Source: Synechococcus sp. MU1642 (GTDB taxonomy: Bacteria; Cyanobacteriota; Cyanobacteriia; PCC-6307; Cyanobiaceae). From it: a stretch of DNA of 64,000 nucleotides. The first letter of the stretch is position 1, and each line of letters opens with the position of its first letter. Below, piece after piece: positions 44,223 through 53,213 of this stretch. The position numbers were made by a program, and so were the translations under genes. The stretch covers positions 1 to 64,000 of the forward strand of contig NZ_VTKZ01000009.1 of NCBI RefSeq assembly GCF_020514115.1, read 5' to 3'. The notes beneath the pieces were generated by a model. It ran no database searches and was not told the origin of the DNA. It was given only the letters and a program-made list of their open reading frames with translations.

Positions 44223-44828
44223 TTGGCAGGAAGCTTTGCAGAGTTGGCCCGTCAGGCCGATAAGTCACGGGACACGATGCTGCTGCCCAAGACGGCCCTC
44301 GAAACACCTCCGCTGGAGATTCACACCCTGGGCGATGAGGTGTTGCGTCAATCCGCGCGCCGCATCGGCAAGGTGAATGAGCAGGTGAGGGAGCTGGCTC
44401 GCGACATGCTGCGCAGTATGTACACCGCTAAGGGCATCGGCCTGGCGGCTCCTCAGGTGGGGATCCACCAGCAGCTGCTGGTGATTGATCTCGATCTTGA
44501 AAATGCAGCCACGCCGCCCCTGGTGCTGATCAATCCGGAAATCACGGCGGCGAGCGCTGGGCTCGACACCTACGAAGAGGGCTGTCTCAGCATCCCTGGG
44601 GTTTACCTCGATGTCGTACGCCCTACTGCCATTGAACTGAGCTTCCGCGATGAGATGGGTCGGCCCCGGAAGATGAAGGCCGATGGCCTGATGGCCCGCT
44701 GCATTCAGCACGAGATGGACCATCTCAATGGCGTGTTGTTTGTTGATCGCGTCACCGATGAAGACGGTCTGCAAAAGGAGCTCAAGGAGAAAGGTTTCGA
44801 GCGCCAAGATGTGCGGAGCGTCGCCTGA
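44223..44828 (+). CDS. def: peptide deformylase
   Basis: 201 residues from TTG at 44223, giving the AGSFAELARQA N-terminus expected in this lineage; there is no ATG before GDEVLRQ except one at ~44277. Metal-binding and catalytic motifs are GIGLAAPQVG, EEGCLSIPG and QHEMDHLNGVLF. It removes the formyl group from nascent proteins and is essential. The product is a type 1B-like enzyme. It is divergent from the S9 peptidase. Confidence 0.95.
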   Translation: MAGSFAELARQADKSRDTMLLPKTALETPPLEIHTLGDEVLRQSARRIGKVNEQVRELARDMLRSMYTAKGIGLAAPQVGIHQQLLVIDLDLENAATPPLVLINPEITAASAGLDTYEEGCLSIPGVYLDVVRPTAIELSFRDEMGRPRKMKADGLMARCIQHEMDHLNGVLFVDRVTDEDGLQKELKEKGFERQDVRSVA

Positions 44829-44831
44829 GTT

Positions 44832-45029
44832 ATGCCGATGAAACCCCTGGCCGGCGTTTTCCTGGCCCTCGCCTGTGTTCTGGGTATCGCCAGCACCGGC
44901 TGTGTGTTTGAACTTGCCTACGGCGATCCCGATCTCGGGGTCAAAACCACCAGTTGGATCTTGGCCCTTGCGGCCCCTGGAACAGTGGGGACTCTTCTGT
45001 TCGCCATTCGCCTGAACAAACCGGCCTGA
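44832..45029 (+). CDS. small membrane protein downstream of def
   Basis: A 65-residue protein with two hydrophobic segments (PLAGVFLALACVLGIASTGCVFELAYG and SWILALAAPGTVGTLLFAIRL). The ATG lies three bases behind the def stop and the next in-frame ATG two codons later. Its size and layout are typical of conserved cyanobacterial small membrane proteins, but no family name is offered. It may be cotranscribed with def. Confidence 0.65.
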   Translation: MPMKPLAGVFLALACVLGIASTGCVFELAYGDPDLGVKTTSWILALAAPGTVGTLLFAIRLNKPA

Positions 45030-45079
45030 TCGGGGGGGACCGATCTAGGCATCACTTTTACGATCCGCTCAGTTCCTCC

Positions 45080-45709
45080 ATGGACGTGATGGCACGCTTT
45101 CGACTCGTGGCCGCTGCCGGCCTCGCTCTCGCAGCGACCTCTGCACCGGTGGCCCTAGCCCAGGGTTCGCTGTTCACGGCGGTGCCCGTGGAGTTAGGCA
45201 ATTTCGTTTTGGTGTCGGCCCCGATCGGTCAGGGCGAGCGTTCGCAGCTGAACATTTACGAGCAGCGCACCACGAAACGTCCCTGTTTCGCTGTGGCCGC
45301 AGGATCACCGGCCATGGTGGATCCCTTGTTGTCCAAGTTTGATTTCACAGGGGTCTGCAACCGCTACATCGATGGCAATGGTTATTCCCTGCGCATCGGT
45401 GGTAATGACCTCGGCACCCGATACCGGCTCAGCGTGGTGAACACCGGTAGAGATATCGATTTGCTGGCCACTCCGACAAAGAATCCTTCCCAGCCGACCA
45501 TGCTCGTGGCTCGGGCCGGTGGTGCCGCAAGCGGCTTTGTTCAGCTCAAGCTTGAGCCGGGCTGGACCTTGAAGCGACGGGCCTACGGCAAGAAGAGCCT
45601 GGGCCATCTCTACGTTTATCGGGACAGCGCACCAGTGGCTGGTTCCAGCCCAAACAAGTTGCCTGCTGAGACTGAACAGAGCGAGAGTTCTACTGCTCCG
45701 TCCTACTGA
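45080..45709 (+). CDS. DUF3747-domain exported protein
   Basis: About 209 residues. A signal peptide (residues ~1-28, RFRLVAAAGLALAATSAPVALAQ) is followed by the DUF3747 pattern: VLVSAPIGQGERSQLNIYEQRT, RPCFAV, VDPLLSKFDFTGVCNRYIDGNGYSLRIGG and a C-terminal PGWTLKRRAYGKKSLGHLYVYRD. Two cysteines could pair. It is a secreted cyanobacterial protein of unknown function. ATG at 45080 is used; 45089 is also possible. Confidence 0.85.
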   Translation: MDVMARFRLVAAAGLALAATSAPVALAQGSLFTAVPVELGNFVLVSAPIGQGERSQLNIYEQRTTKRPCFAVAAGSPAMVDPLLSKFDFTGVCNRYIDGNGYSLRIGGNDLGTRYRLSVVNTGRDIDLLATPTKNPSQPTMLVARAGGAASGFVQLKLEPGWTLKRRAYGKKSLGHLYVYRDSAPVAGSSPNKLPAETEQSESSTAPSY

Positions 45710-45790
45710 GCCAGTGCAGAACCGGTGTAAACACCTGTTGTTCTTCTTTGTCAGTGATTTCACACTGAAGGAAGACCCCAGGAGGCTGTG

Positions 45791-45940
45791 ATGAAAACAA
45801 CGGTTGTGCAATGGTTCCACTGGTTCGGTGAAGCGATGACCCATGCGCTGGGGTCGTTCGATGACCGCCATCTCCAGCCCCCACCGATTGGCACCCAGCC
45901 CTACCGGGACACGCCTGATAAGCGAGCTCGCGATTACTGA
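45791..45940 (+). CDS. 49-residue hypothetical protein
   Basis: An ATG-started frame of 49 codons. AGGAGG lies five bases upstream of the ATG, one of the best ribosome-binding sites in the window. The N-terminal half is aromatic and amphipathic (VVQWFHWFGEAMTHAL); the C-terminal half is polar and Pro-rich (QPPPIGTQPYRDTPDKRARDY). No domain is known to me. Its 3' end overlaps the end of the comM remnant on the other strand by seven bases. Confidence 0.55.
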   Translation: MKTTVVQWFHWFGEAMTHALGSFDDRHLQPPPIGTQPYRDTPDKRARDY

Positions 45941-46681
45941 GATCCAGGCTGCCTGACCAGATCTGTGCAGCGGAAGCAACTCGCTTCCGCCAGGGCGTTT
46001 CGATCGACGCTGGTCCGATCGTTGAGGTCGGCAATGGTGCGCGCCTCGCGCAACAGTTGAAGGCTGCTGCGTGTGCTCAGGCCGTGCTGGTTGATCAGCT
46101 CTTGCAAGAGGTCGAGTGCCGTTGTTTCGCTGGCTCCGCTTTGCCGCAGCGCTGCAGCCGATCCCGGATCAGGGTTGTTTCCCTTTGAGGTGCTGAACCA
46201 GCGCGCGCAGGTTGGGCGCTGTGCGGATCGCTAGCCCTTCAATCAGGCTGGCTTCATGGGCATTCTTAGGAGGAACCACCAGGGCCCGGGCCTTTTGCAG
46301 ATGGGCCTTTGCGGCGAGGGCAATCACCCCGCGACAGGGCCTCAGGCTGCCGTCGAGTCCCAATTCTCCGGCGCACCAGAGGCCCTCCAGCTGAGAGCGG
46401 GCGAGCTGCCCGCTGGCCACCAACAGGGTCGGGGCGATGGGGAGATCAAATGAGGGACCTCCCTTGCGCAGATCGGCAGGTGCCAGGTTGATCACCACGC
46501 GCACCAGGTGGCCGCGGAAGCCGTTGTTGCGCAGGGCGGAGCGGACCCGCTCCCGTGATTCCTGAATCGCTTTGTCCGGCAGACCCACCAGCTGGACGCC
46601 CGGTAGACCCGGGGCGAGATCCACCACCACCGGTCTGGCCTCCAGGCCTTGCAGGGATGCACTGAGACAACGTGCCAGCAT
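45934..46681 (-). pseudogene. comM: comM (YifB-type Mg-chelatase-like ATPase), internal deletion remnant
   Basis: The 5' piece (46169-46681, ~170 residues, starting MLARCLSASLQGLEARPVVV) is the N-terminal Lon-S5-like domain of ComM, with LVGLPDKAIQESRERVRSAL and NLAPADLRKGGPSFDLPIA. It meets a stop after LKGKQP, exactly where the AAA+ domain should follow. In another frame, 45934-46168 encodes the ComM C-terminus (INQHGLSTRSSLQLLREARTIADL). Walker A, Walker B and the zinc-loop region (~250 residues) are missing. A normal ComM has about 500 residues. The N-terminal fragment may still be translated. Confidence 0.85.
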
Positions 46682-46756
46682 TCTGTGGAAGGTGACGCAG
46701 GAGATTCATGCCTCTGCTGTCACACCGGTCCCGCTGTTCCTTCCTTTTCGAGGCCT

Positions 46757-47098
46757 ATGGCAGACGACACGATCTTCGGGAAGATTCTTCGTGGCGAGAT
46801 CCCGTGTGATGAGGCCTACAGCGATGAGCAGTGCCTGGCCTTTCGCGATGTCGCCCCCCAAGCTCCGGTGCATGTGCTGGTGATTCCCCGCAAGCCGATC
46901 GAGAGCCTGCGTTCCGCTGCTGCTGAGGATGCGGCTTTGCTGGGCCATCTGTTGCTGGTGGCTGCGCGCGTGGCCAAACAGGAGGGGCTGTATGACTTCC
47001 GCACGGTGGTCAACAGCGGCGCTGGTGCTGGTCAGACGGTGTTTCACCTTCATGTGCACGTGATCGGTGGGCGTCCTCTGGCATGGCCTCCCGGTTGA
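46757..47098 (+). CDS. HIT family nucleotide-binding protein
   Basis: 113 residues from ATG 46757, the usual HIT/HINT length. TIFGKILRGEIPCD is the family N-terminus, HVLVIPRKPIESL the core, and FHLHVHVIGGRPL is the His-x-His-x-His-x-x triad loop. These proteins hydrolyse nucleotide phosphoramidates or dinucleotides. It is divergent from the comM remnant, with about 75 bases between starts. Confidence 0.93.
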   Translation: MADDTIFGKILRGEIPCDEAYSDEQCLAFRDVAPQAPVHVLVIPRKPIESLRSAAAEDAALLGHLLLVAARVAKQEGLYDFRTVVNSGAGAGQTVFHLHVHVIGGRPLAWPPG

Positions 47099-47153
47099 TG
47101 TCAGCGGCGAAGCGGCGCGGCGACAGCCAGACTGAGCACAGTTCAGCAGTGGC

Positions 47154-49130
47154 ATGACCCACCAGCTTCAGAACCTGCGCAATCAGGCCGCCAAGCTGCG
47201 TCGGCTTTCGCAGCCCTACTTTTTCCCTTACACAGAAGACAACGGGTGGCAGTTCTTAGGACTGCTGGTGAGCCTGCTCTTCTGTGTGGCCGGGATCGTG
47301 CTGTTCCTGGTCACCGGGTTGATGAACGGCCTGTCGTGGCTGTTGCCTGAGTTGACCGGCCAGTACCTCGGTGGTGTCCAGTCCTCCCTGGCCATGCTCT
47401 GGTCCCGTGGATGGGGGGCGGGGATTAGTGCCCTGTTTGTCCTGGGGGCTGTGGTCTTCGCTTCCGTGCGGGGCCAACTCAGGCATCGCCGCTGGCTGCC
47501 GTGGCTGTTTCTTGGTCTGATCATTCTGATGCTGTTGAGCGTGAACGGCATCAATGCCGGCATCACATTCATCGCCAGGGATCTGACCAATGCGCTGATC
47601 TCCAAAGACGGCGATGCGTCGTATCGCAACCTCTGGATCTATGGCGCCTGTTTTGCGGTCGCGCTGCCGATTCGCAGCCTGCAGTTTTATTTCACCCAGA
47701 AACTGGGGCTGTTCTGGCGGGAATGGTTGTCGCTGAGCCTGGTGGACGACTACCTGCGGGATAGGGCCTATTACGTGCTCAATCCCAATGATGAAGCGGC
47801 CACCAATGTTGATAACCCTGATCAGCGCATTTCCGAGGATGTTCGTGATTTCACGGCCCAGGCCCTGGGATTCGCGCTGAATATCTTTGACTCGATCCTC
47901 ACCTTTTCCCTCAACATCCTCATCCTCTACTCGGTGAGTGAGGGTCTCACCTTCGCGCTTCTGGCCTATGCGTCGGCGGTGTCCGTTCTGATGATTGTGG
48001 CTGGCCGCAAGTTGGTGCGGTTGAACAATTTCCAGCTGCGTTTTGAAGCGGATTACCGCTATGGCCTTGTGCGGGTGCGGGACAACGCCGAATCGATTGC
48101 CTTCTATGCCGGAGAGCAGCAGGAAGCCAAGGAGGTGACGCGTCGTCTGGCCACCGTCGTTGAGAACTTCAATCTGCTGATTGTCTGGGAGGTGCTGCTG
48201 CGGGTGCTGCAGCGCTCAAGCATCTACGCCAGCAATTTCATCCCTTATCTGATCCTTGCAGCACCGATTCTTGCCGGTGAAATGGATTACGGCGGCTTCG
48301 CTCAGGCGAACGTTGCTTACAACCTGGTTGAGGGATCGTTGTTTTTCATCATCTACAACATCGAAGCCTTGGCTCGTTTTTCGGCATCGATCAACCGGCT
48401 TGAAGGTTTTCAATCGAACATCTCCAACCTGGATCGCGAGGAGTGGAGTGATTACGTGCCGCGGATTGTGCCATCCGAACACCTGGCGCTTCAGGGGGTG
48501 ACGGTCAAAACACCGCGCACAGACAACGTGCTGGTTCGTGACCTCAGTTTTTCACTGGACAACGCCGAGGGGCTGTTGGTGGTGGGGCCCTCAGGCTGTG
48601 GCAAAACCTCACTGCTGCGGGTGGTCAGTGGTCTTTGGGGCTCGCCGACGGGCACCGTCTATTCCCCGGAGCAGGGAGACCTTTTGTTCATTCCCCAAAA
48701 GCCCTACATGGCGTTGGGATCCCTGCGTGAACAGCTTTGTTATCCCCTCGATCAGGCCCGTTTCAGCGATGAGCAGCTTCGGGCTGTTTTGGATCAGGTG
48801 ATGCTGGGCAAATTGCTGCAGCGTTATCCCGACTTCGACATCAAGCAGGACTGGCCGCGGCTGCTCTCTTTGGGTGAACAGCAGCGGCTGGCCTTTGCGC
48901 GGCTGCTGCTCAATTCGCCCAAGGTCGTGGTGCTGGATGAAGCCACCAGTGCCTTGGATGTCGAGACCGAATCCCGCCTGTATTCCCTGTTGCGAGACCG
49001 GGAGGTGGCCTTCATCAGCGTGGGTCACCGGCCAACCCTGAAGGACTTCCATGACACTGTTCTTGAGCTCAGCGGCGATCGAGACTGGCGGCTGATCCCG
49101 GCGACCAGCTATGACTTCGGGCGTTCCTGA
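47154..49130 (+). CDS. ABC transporter, fused permease and ATPase (ABCD/SbmA-type)
   Basis: 658 residues. Two early hydrophobic segments (~40-115) precede the ABC_membrane_2 domain (~130-400), and the ATPase follows with GPSGCGKTSLLRVVSGL, Q-loop FIPQKPYMALGSLREQ, signature LSLGEQQRLAFARLLL and Walker B VVVLDEATSALDVETE. This is the half-transporter type that acts as a homodimer (YddA/BacA/Rad family); the substrate is unknown, with peptides or cofactors seen elsewhere. The EDVRDFTAQ segment is the conserved coupling region. An hli gene follows nine bases later. Confidence 0.92.
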   Translation: MTHQLQNLRNQAAKLRRLSQPYFFPYTEDNGWQFLGLLVSLLFCVAGIVLFLVTGLMNGLSWLLPELTGQYLGGVQSSLAMLWSRGWGAGISALFVLGAVVFASVRGQLRHRRWLPWLFLGLIILMLLSVNGINAGITFIARDLTNALISKDGDASYRNLWIYGACFAVALPIRSLQFYFTQKLGLFWREWLSLSLVDDYLRDRAYYVLNPNDEAATNVDNPDQRISEDVRDFTAQALGFALNIFDSILTFSLNILILYSVSEGLTFALLAYASAVSVLMIVAGRKLVRLNNFQLRFEADYRYGLVRVRDNAESIAFYAGEQQEAKEVTRRLATVVENFNLLIVWEVLLRVLQRSSIYASNFIPYLILAAPILAGEMDYGGFAQANVAYNLVEGSLFFIIYNIEALARFSASINRLEGFQSNISNLDREEWSDYVPRIVPSEHLALQGVTVKTPRTDNVLVRDLSFSLDNAEGLLVVGPSGCGKTSLLRVVSGLWGSPTGTVYSPEQGDLLFIPQKPYMALGSLREQLCYPLDQARFSDEQLRAVLDQVMLGKLLQRYPDFDIKQDWPRLLSLGEQQRLAFARLLLNSPKVVVLDEATSALDVETESRLYSLLRDREVAFISVGHRPTLKDFHDTVLELSGDRDWRLIPATSYDFGRS

Positions 49131-49139
49131 ACCGGCCGG

Positions 49140-49340
49140 ATGACCTCCACTAGCGAGACCCCTGACACCACGTCCGTTCCGGAGACGTCCGCCACCACCA
49201 ACGATGTGCCGGCCTTTGGCTGGAGTGGCTATGCCGAGCGGGTGAATGGCCGCTTCGCCATGGTGGGTTTTGTGGCTGTGCTGCTGATCGAGGTCCTCAG
49301 CGGCGACACGTTCCTGCACTGGGCGGGGCTGCTTCCGTGA
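49140..49340 (+). CDS. hli: high light-inducible protein, longer form
   Basis: A 66-residue protein. After a Thr/Ser-rich N-terminus (~27 residues) comes GWSGYAERVNGRFAMVGFVAVLLIEVLSGDTFLHW, with the Hli signature ExxNGRxAM. The extended N-terminus differs from the shorter Hli at 3830-3970. It binds chlorophyll in thylakoids for photoprotection. It begins nine bases behind the ABC transporter stop and abuts the convergent lipoprotein gene, so it is probably cotranscribed with the transporter. Confidence 0.9.
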   Translation: MTSTSETPDTTSVPETSATTNDVPAFGWSGYAERVNGRFAMVGFVAVLLIEVLSGDTFLHWAGLLP

Positions 49341-49817
49341 TCAGGGCAGGCGGATCAGATCCACATCCCAGCGGCCGTTTCGGCTTACCTGCACCGCCAA
49401 TCGCCGGCCTGAGCCGTCCAGGCTGACGCTGCGGGGCACACCCGGTGGATCCAGGGGAAGCCGTTGCGTCGCCCCAACGTTGCGCCGGTAGAGCACCAGT
49501 TCGGTGCGGTCTTCCCGCTGCTGGACCACAGCCAAACGTTGCCCATCGGCACTGACGCTGACACTGATCGGTTGGGCATCCGCACGGTTGAGGCCCGGCA
49601 GTGGCACAGGGTTGCGACTGCGTAGGTCAATCAGTTCGACCCGCTCCCGTCCATTGCGTTGGCCCAGGCTGGCTAGCCAGCGTCCCCCCAGAGATGGATC
49701 CCGCCGGCTGTTCACCGATTGACGCAGCATGCCGTTGAGGTCGGGCCGGGGGGTGGGCCTGGGGCTGCTGCACCCGGTCATCAGCATCAGGCTTAAAAGC
49801 AGAGCGATGCGGATCAT
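49341..49817 (-). CDS. TolB-like lipoprotein, second of a tandem pair
   Basis: 158 residues. The lipoprotein signal (LLLSLMLMTGC) is followed by short beta-propeller-like repeats (SLGGRWLASLGQRNGRERVELIDL; SVSADGQRLAVVQQREDRTELVLY; SLDGSGRRLAVQVSRNGRWDVDL). Only three to four blades are present, too few to close a propeller alone, so it may pair with its neighbour or be shortened. Its start overlaps the previous gene by four bases. The function is unknown. Confidence 0.75.
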   Translation of the reverse strand: MIRIALLLSLMLMTGCSSPRPTPRPDLNGMLRQSVNSRRDPSLGGRWLASLGQRNGRERVELIDLRSRNPVPLPGLNRADAQPISVSVSADGQRLAVVQQREDRTELVLYRRNVGATQRLPLDPPGVPRSVSLDGSGRRLAVQVSRNGRWDVDLIRLP

Positions 49818-50344
49818 GGCTCTGACGACAACGCTGGTGTGGAGAGGCTCTGCCCCGGAGGACGGTCCGGTTCGAGCAGATCACTCAGATCCAGCAGTTC
49901 CACGCGCCACCGGCCCTGATCCGTCACCTGGAGGGCGATTTGCTGTCCATCCGGCGCCAGGCTGAGCTGCACTGGGTCTCGGCCCCCGGGGAGCGGCAGG
50001 GGATGCATCCGGCCGTTTAGACGGTCGGTCACCACAGCGAGTCTGCGGCGCCCCCGCTGGGTGATCGCTGCCAGGTAGCGGCCGTTCCAGCTCAAAGAGG
50101 GGGAGCTGTGGGGCTGATGTCGACTCAGCTGAGGAACAGACACAACTGATCTGTCGCTAAGACGGCGCAGCTGCACCGTGGGTCTGCCGCCGCGATCGCT
50201 GATGACAGCCAGCCACTCACCACTGCCACTCAAGGCTGGTGCTTGCTGACTGGTAGCGAGTAAGGCACCACCGGCCCGTTCACTGCGACCGTTGCAGCCC
50301 GCCAGCATCAGACTGGCCAGCAGGATCAGCAGCGGGCGAGGCAA
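49814..50344 (-). CDS. TolB-like lipoprotein, first of a tandem pair
   Basis: 176 residues with lipobox LASLMLAGC. Repeats such as ALSGSGEWLAVISDRGGRPTVQLRRL, SLSWNGRYLAAITQRGRRRLAVV and SLAPDGQQIALQVTDQGRWRVELL are like those of the following gene, so the two are paralogues. It follows ycf66 by five bases and overlaps the next gene by four, suggesting a ycf66-lipoprotein-lipoprotein transcript. No signature of a full TolB is present. Confidence 0.75.
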   Translation of the reverse strand: MPRPLLILLASLMLAGCNGRSERAGGALLATSQQAPALSGSGEWLAVISDRGGRPTVQLRRLSDRSVVSVPQLSRHQPHSSPSLSWNGRYLAAITQRGRRRLAVVTDRLNGRMHPLPLPGGRDPVQLSLAPDGQQIALQVTDQGRWRVELLDLSDLLEPDRPPGQSLSTPALSSEP

Positions 50345-50349
50345 CTGGC

Positions 50350-51282
50350 TCAGTCGTCGAAGCGGGAGCTGTTGTCCCGTGGTCTGCCGGACGAGGGCCG
50401 TGAGCTGCGGGGGGGTTGGCGGTTGCTGCTGGGCCGGTTCGAGGCCAGTGGCGGTTCCGCGGATCGCTTGGAGTCACTCGCGGCACTCGCATTGGAGCTG
50501 GGGCGTCCCCGTTTCGGTACCGCACTGCTCGGCGTTGAGATGCGGCTGGGGGCGAAGGCGGCATCTTCTGCTCCTGTTGGAGCGGGTTCGCCGGAAGGAC
50601 GCTCAGGGCGCCCAATCGGACGGCTGCCGCGGCGTTGTTCGTCTCGATCTGTCCTTCTGGAGCCAAAGTCGGGGCGTCGTTCATCCCTTGCTTCGCCGGC
50701 ACGGAAGCGAGCCATGCGGCGGGAGCGTTCATCGTTTTGCTCCCAGCCGGAATCGCCTTGATTAGGTCCTGCGGAGCGACGGCTGGCGGCTTCCTCAGGA
50801 ATGGCGGCACGGCTGGCGCGACGCGGCCTGTAGAACTCTTCTTCGGGCCGGTCTTCGGCGTCATCGTCGCGGCCGGAGAAGCGGCGTCGCACTGGTTGGG
50901 GTTCATCAAAACGGTCGTAACCGCCTTCTTCCCAACCGCCTCGGAGACCCCCTGGGCCTCCGCCTCGTTCCGGTGCCGGTTCGTCATCGAAATAGGCGGA
51001 GCGCCGAGCCTGCTCGGTGGCGACGCCGCGCAGGCGCACGCTTTCATAGGCGAAGAAAACGGTGGTTCCCGCCAAAAGGAACTGGCCGAACTGGAGAATC
51101 GGGTCGAGGCGCCATCCCTGGAAGAACAGGATGCCGCCGCAGAGCAGCCCGATGGCTGCAAAGAACACGTCGTAGTCCCGGGCCAGGGCGGGCTTGAACG
51201 ACCGCATGAAATAGAGCAGAGCGCCGCCGACGGCCAGAACGATGCCGACGATGCTGGCCCAATTGAGACTGGCGTTAACCAA
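50350..51282 (-). CDS. ycf66: Ycf66 family membrane protein
   Basis: 310 residues. Three hydrophobic segments near the N-terminus (WASIVGIVLAVGGALLYFM, VFFAAIGLLCGGILFFQGW, ILQFGQFLLAGTTVFFAYESV) with the LRGVATEQARR motif define Ycf66. A long Arg/Ser/Glu-rich, low-complexity tail (~100-310) follows and is predicted disordered. The family occurs in cyanobacteria and plastids; its function is unknown. It lies 49 bases behind psbX on the same strand. Confidence 0.9.
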   Translation of the reverse strand: MVNASLNWASIVGIVLAVGGALLYFMRSFKPALARDYDVFFAAIGLLCGGILFFQGWRLDPILQFGQFLLAGTTVFFAYESVRLRGVATEQARRSAYFDDEPAPERGGGPGGLRGGWEEGGYDRFDEPQPVRRRFSGRDDDAEDRPEEEFYRPRRASRAAIPEEAASRRSAGPNQGDSGWEQNDERSRRMARFRAGEARDERRPDFGSRRTDRDEQRRGSRPIGRPERPSGEPAPTGAEDAAFAPSRISTPSSAVPKRGRPSSNASAASDSKRSAEPPLASNRPSSNRQPPRSSRPSSGRPRDNSSRFDD

Positions 51283-51331
51283 AGCTCTGCTTCCGCTTAG
51301 GGGTCAGTCTACGAGGGGCGCCAGGGGCAGA

Positions 51332-51454
51332 TCAGAGCTTGCGATCGACTTGGTCGGTCTGGCTTAGCAGGAACAGGGCAATGGAGGCAGGAATCACGAC
51401 GATCACGCCTCCCCAAAGGAGGCTGCTCAGGAAGTTGGAGAGGGAGGGGGTCAT
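51332..51454 (-). CDS. psbX: photosystem II protein PsbX
   Basis: A 40-residue single-helix protein. MTPSLSNFLSSLLWGGVIVV and the following IPASIALFLLSQTDQ are the diagnostic PsbX sequence. PsbX sits beside cytochrome b559 in photosystem II and stabilises quinone binding. It lies upstream of ycf66, an arrangement common in cyanobacteria. Confidence 0.96.
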   Translation of the reverse strand: MTPSLSNFLSSLLWGGVIVVIPASIALFLLSQTDQVDRKL

Positions 51455-51516
51455 GGGGTTACTGCCGTCTGCATCAAAGCCGCGACGATCTTAAGAAGCG
51501 ATGCCGTCTTTCTACG

Positions 51517-51864
51517 ATGAGGAGACGATTTGCTTTGAGCTTTGTGACGCCGCTGCTGCTCCAGGCCCTGCCAGTTCTCCATCTGTTTCTCGGCCTGCTT
51601 TTGGCTGCCTGGACCCTGACATTCCTGCTGCGCATCGTGCTCACCTGGTATCCCCAGGTCGACCTGAATCAGGGGGCTTGGCCTGTGGTGGCTTGGCCGA
51701 CGGAGCCGGTGCTGGCCGTCAGCCGCCGCGTGGTCGCCCCGATCGGTGGGGTCGATGTCACCCCGGTGATTTGGGTGGGCTTGATCAGTCTCGTGCGCGA
51801 GTTATTAGTCGGTCAGCAGGGGCTGCTATCACAGATCCTGATGAACTCCCAGGCGGCTGCCTGA
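51517..51864 (+). CDS. YggT family membrane protein (Ycf19-like)
   Basis: 115 residues, with hydrophobic segments at LLLAAWTLTFLLRIVLTWYPQV and VTPVIWVGLISLVRELLVG and the PTEPVLAVSRRVVAPIGGVDVTPV signature of YggT/Ycf19. The family is implicated in thylakoid or chloroplast protein organisation and in cation homeostasis. The ATG at 51517 is used; TTG or GTG codons at 51535 and 51541 could also start it. It converges with accC. Confidence 0.88.
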   Translation: MRRRFALSFVTPLLLQALPVLHLFLGLLLAAWTLTFLLRIVLTWYPQVDLNQGAWPVVAWPTEPVLAVSRRVVAPIGGVDVTPVIWVGLISLVRELLVGQQGLLSQILMNSQAAA

Positions 51865-51866
51865 GC

Positions 51867-53213
51867 TCAGGGGAGCATCTCTTGCTCCACAAACTTGGTG
51901 TGTACATCGCCGTTGATGAACTCAGGCCGATCCAGCATCTCCAGGTGGAATTCCACTGTTGTTGGGATCCCAGTGACGGCACATTCGTTCAGGGCCCGCT
52001 TCATCCGGGTCATGGCGTGGTCGCGATCCTTGCCCCAAACGATCAGCTTGCCGATCAGGGAGTCGTAGAAGGGTGGGATGTCGTAGCCGGTATAAACGTG
52101 GCTATCGACGCGCACACCCGGCCCTCCGGGGGGCAGCCATCCGGTGATTCGTCCGGGGGCGGGACGGAAGTTATGGCGTGCATCCTCAGCATTGATCCGG
52201 CATTCGATCGCATGGCCGGTGAGTTGGATCTCCTCCTGACGCACGCTGATGGGTTCGCCGCCGGCGATGCGCAACTGCTCAGCGATCAGATCCACACCCG
52301 TGACCATTTCGGTTACAGGGTGCTCCACCTGGATCCGGGTGTTCATCTCCATGAAATAAAACCCCCCGCTGCGGTCCAGTAGGAATTCCACCGTTCCGGC
52401 GCCTTCGTAATTGATGCTCTGGGCAGCAGCTACGGCGGCTTCGCCCATGCGGCGGCGCAACTCGGGATCCAGGGCGGGGCTTGGGGCCTCTTCAAGCAGT
52501 TTCTGGTGACGGCGCTGAATCGAGCAGTCCCGCTCGCCAAGGTGCACCACGTTGCCGTGGCGGTCGGCCAACACCTGCACTTCCACGTGGCGCGGCCGAT
52601 CGATGAATTTTTCCATGTATAGGCCGGGGTTGCCGAAGGCGGCTTCCGCTTCACCCTGGGCTGCTTTGTAGAGGCTTTCCAGCTGACTGGCGTCTGGAAC
52701 AAGGCGCATGCCGCGACCGCCGCCGCCGGCGGTGGCCTTGATCATCACGGGGTAGCCCATCTCTTCGGCAAGTGCGGCCGCCTGCTTTGTGCTGCTGAGC
52801 AGACCTGCACTGCCGGGCACCGTCGGAACCCCCACCGACTGCATGGTCGACTTCGCGGTCGACTTGTCCCCCATCGAGCGAATCGCGTGGGGGGACGGTC
52901 CAACGAAGGTGAGGCCGTGATCACGGCACATCTCGGCGAACTTGTCGTTCTCAGCCAAGAAGCCGTAACCGGGGTGGATGGCGTCAGCACCGCGGGAGGT
53001 TGCGGCCGCCAGGATGTTGGGAATGTTGAGGTAGCTCTTACTGCTCAAGGCTTCGCCGACGCAGACCGCTTCATCTGCGAGCTGCACATGGAGAGCGTCT
53101 TTATCCACCGAGCTGTAAACCGCCACGGTGGCAATGCCGAGCTCGCGGCAGCTTCGAATGATCCTGAGGGCAATCTCGCCGCGGTTGGCGATCAGCACTT
53201 TGCCGATGGGCAT
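51867..53213 (-). CDS. accC: biotin carboxylase subunit of acetyl-CoA carboxylase
   Basis: 448 residues. N-terminal [26 protein letters not shown]-grasp [14 protein letters not shown], the [20 protein letters not shown] block, [39 protein letters not shown] (metal and catalytic residues) and [12 protein letters not shown] are all present. It carboxylates biotin on AccB, the first step of fatty-acid synthesis. The stop is three bases from that of the convergent YggT gene. Confidence 0.97.
   Translation of the reverse strand: MPIGKVLIANRGEIALRIIRSCRELGIATVAVYSSVDKDALHVQLADEAVCVGEALSSKSYLNIPNILAAATSRGADAIHPGYGFLAENDKFAEMCRDHGLTFVGPSPHAIRSMGDKSTAKSTMQSVGVPTVPGSAGLLSSTKQAAALAEEMGYPVMIKATAGGGGRGMRLVPDASQLESLYKAAQGEAEAAFGNPGLYMEKFIDRPRHVEVQVLADRHGNVVHLGERDCSIQRRHQKLLEEAPSPALDPELRRRMGEAAVAAAQSINYEGAGTVEFLLDRSGGFYFMEMNTRIQVEHPVTEMVTGVDLIAEQLRIAGGEPISVRQEEIQLTGHAIECRINAEDARHNFRPAPGRITGWLPPGGPGVRVDSHVYTGYDIPPFYDSLIGKLIVWGKDRDHAMTRMKRALNECAVTGIPTTVEFHLEMLDRPEFINGDVHTKFVEQEMLP

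Noticed and set aside
50280-51161. 293-residue minus-strand frame within ycf66
   Set aside because: It is an alternative frame of the low-complexity Ycf66 tail. Ycf66 itself has the diagnostic membrane segments.
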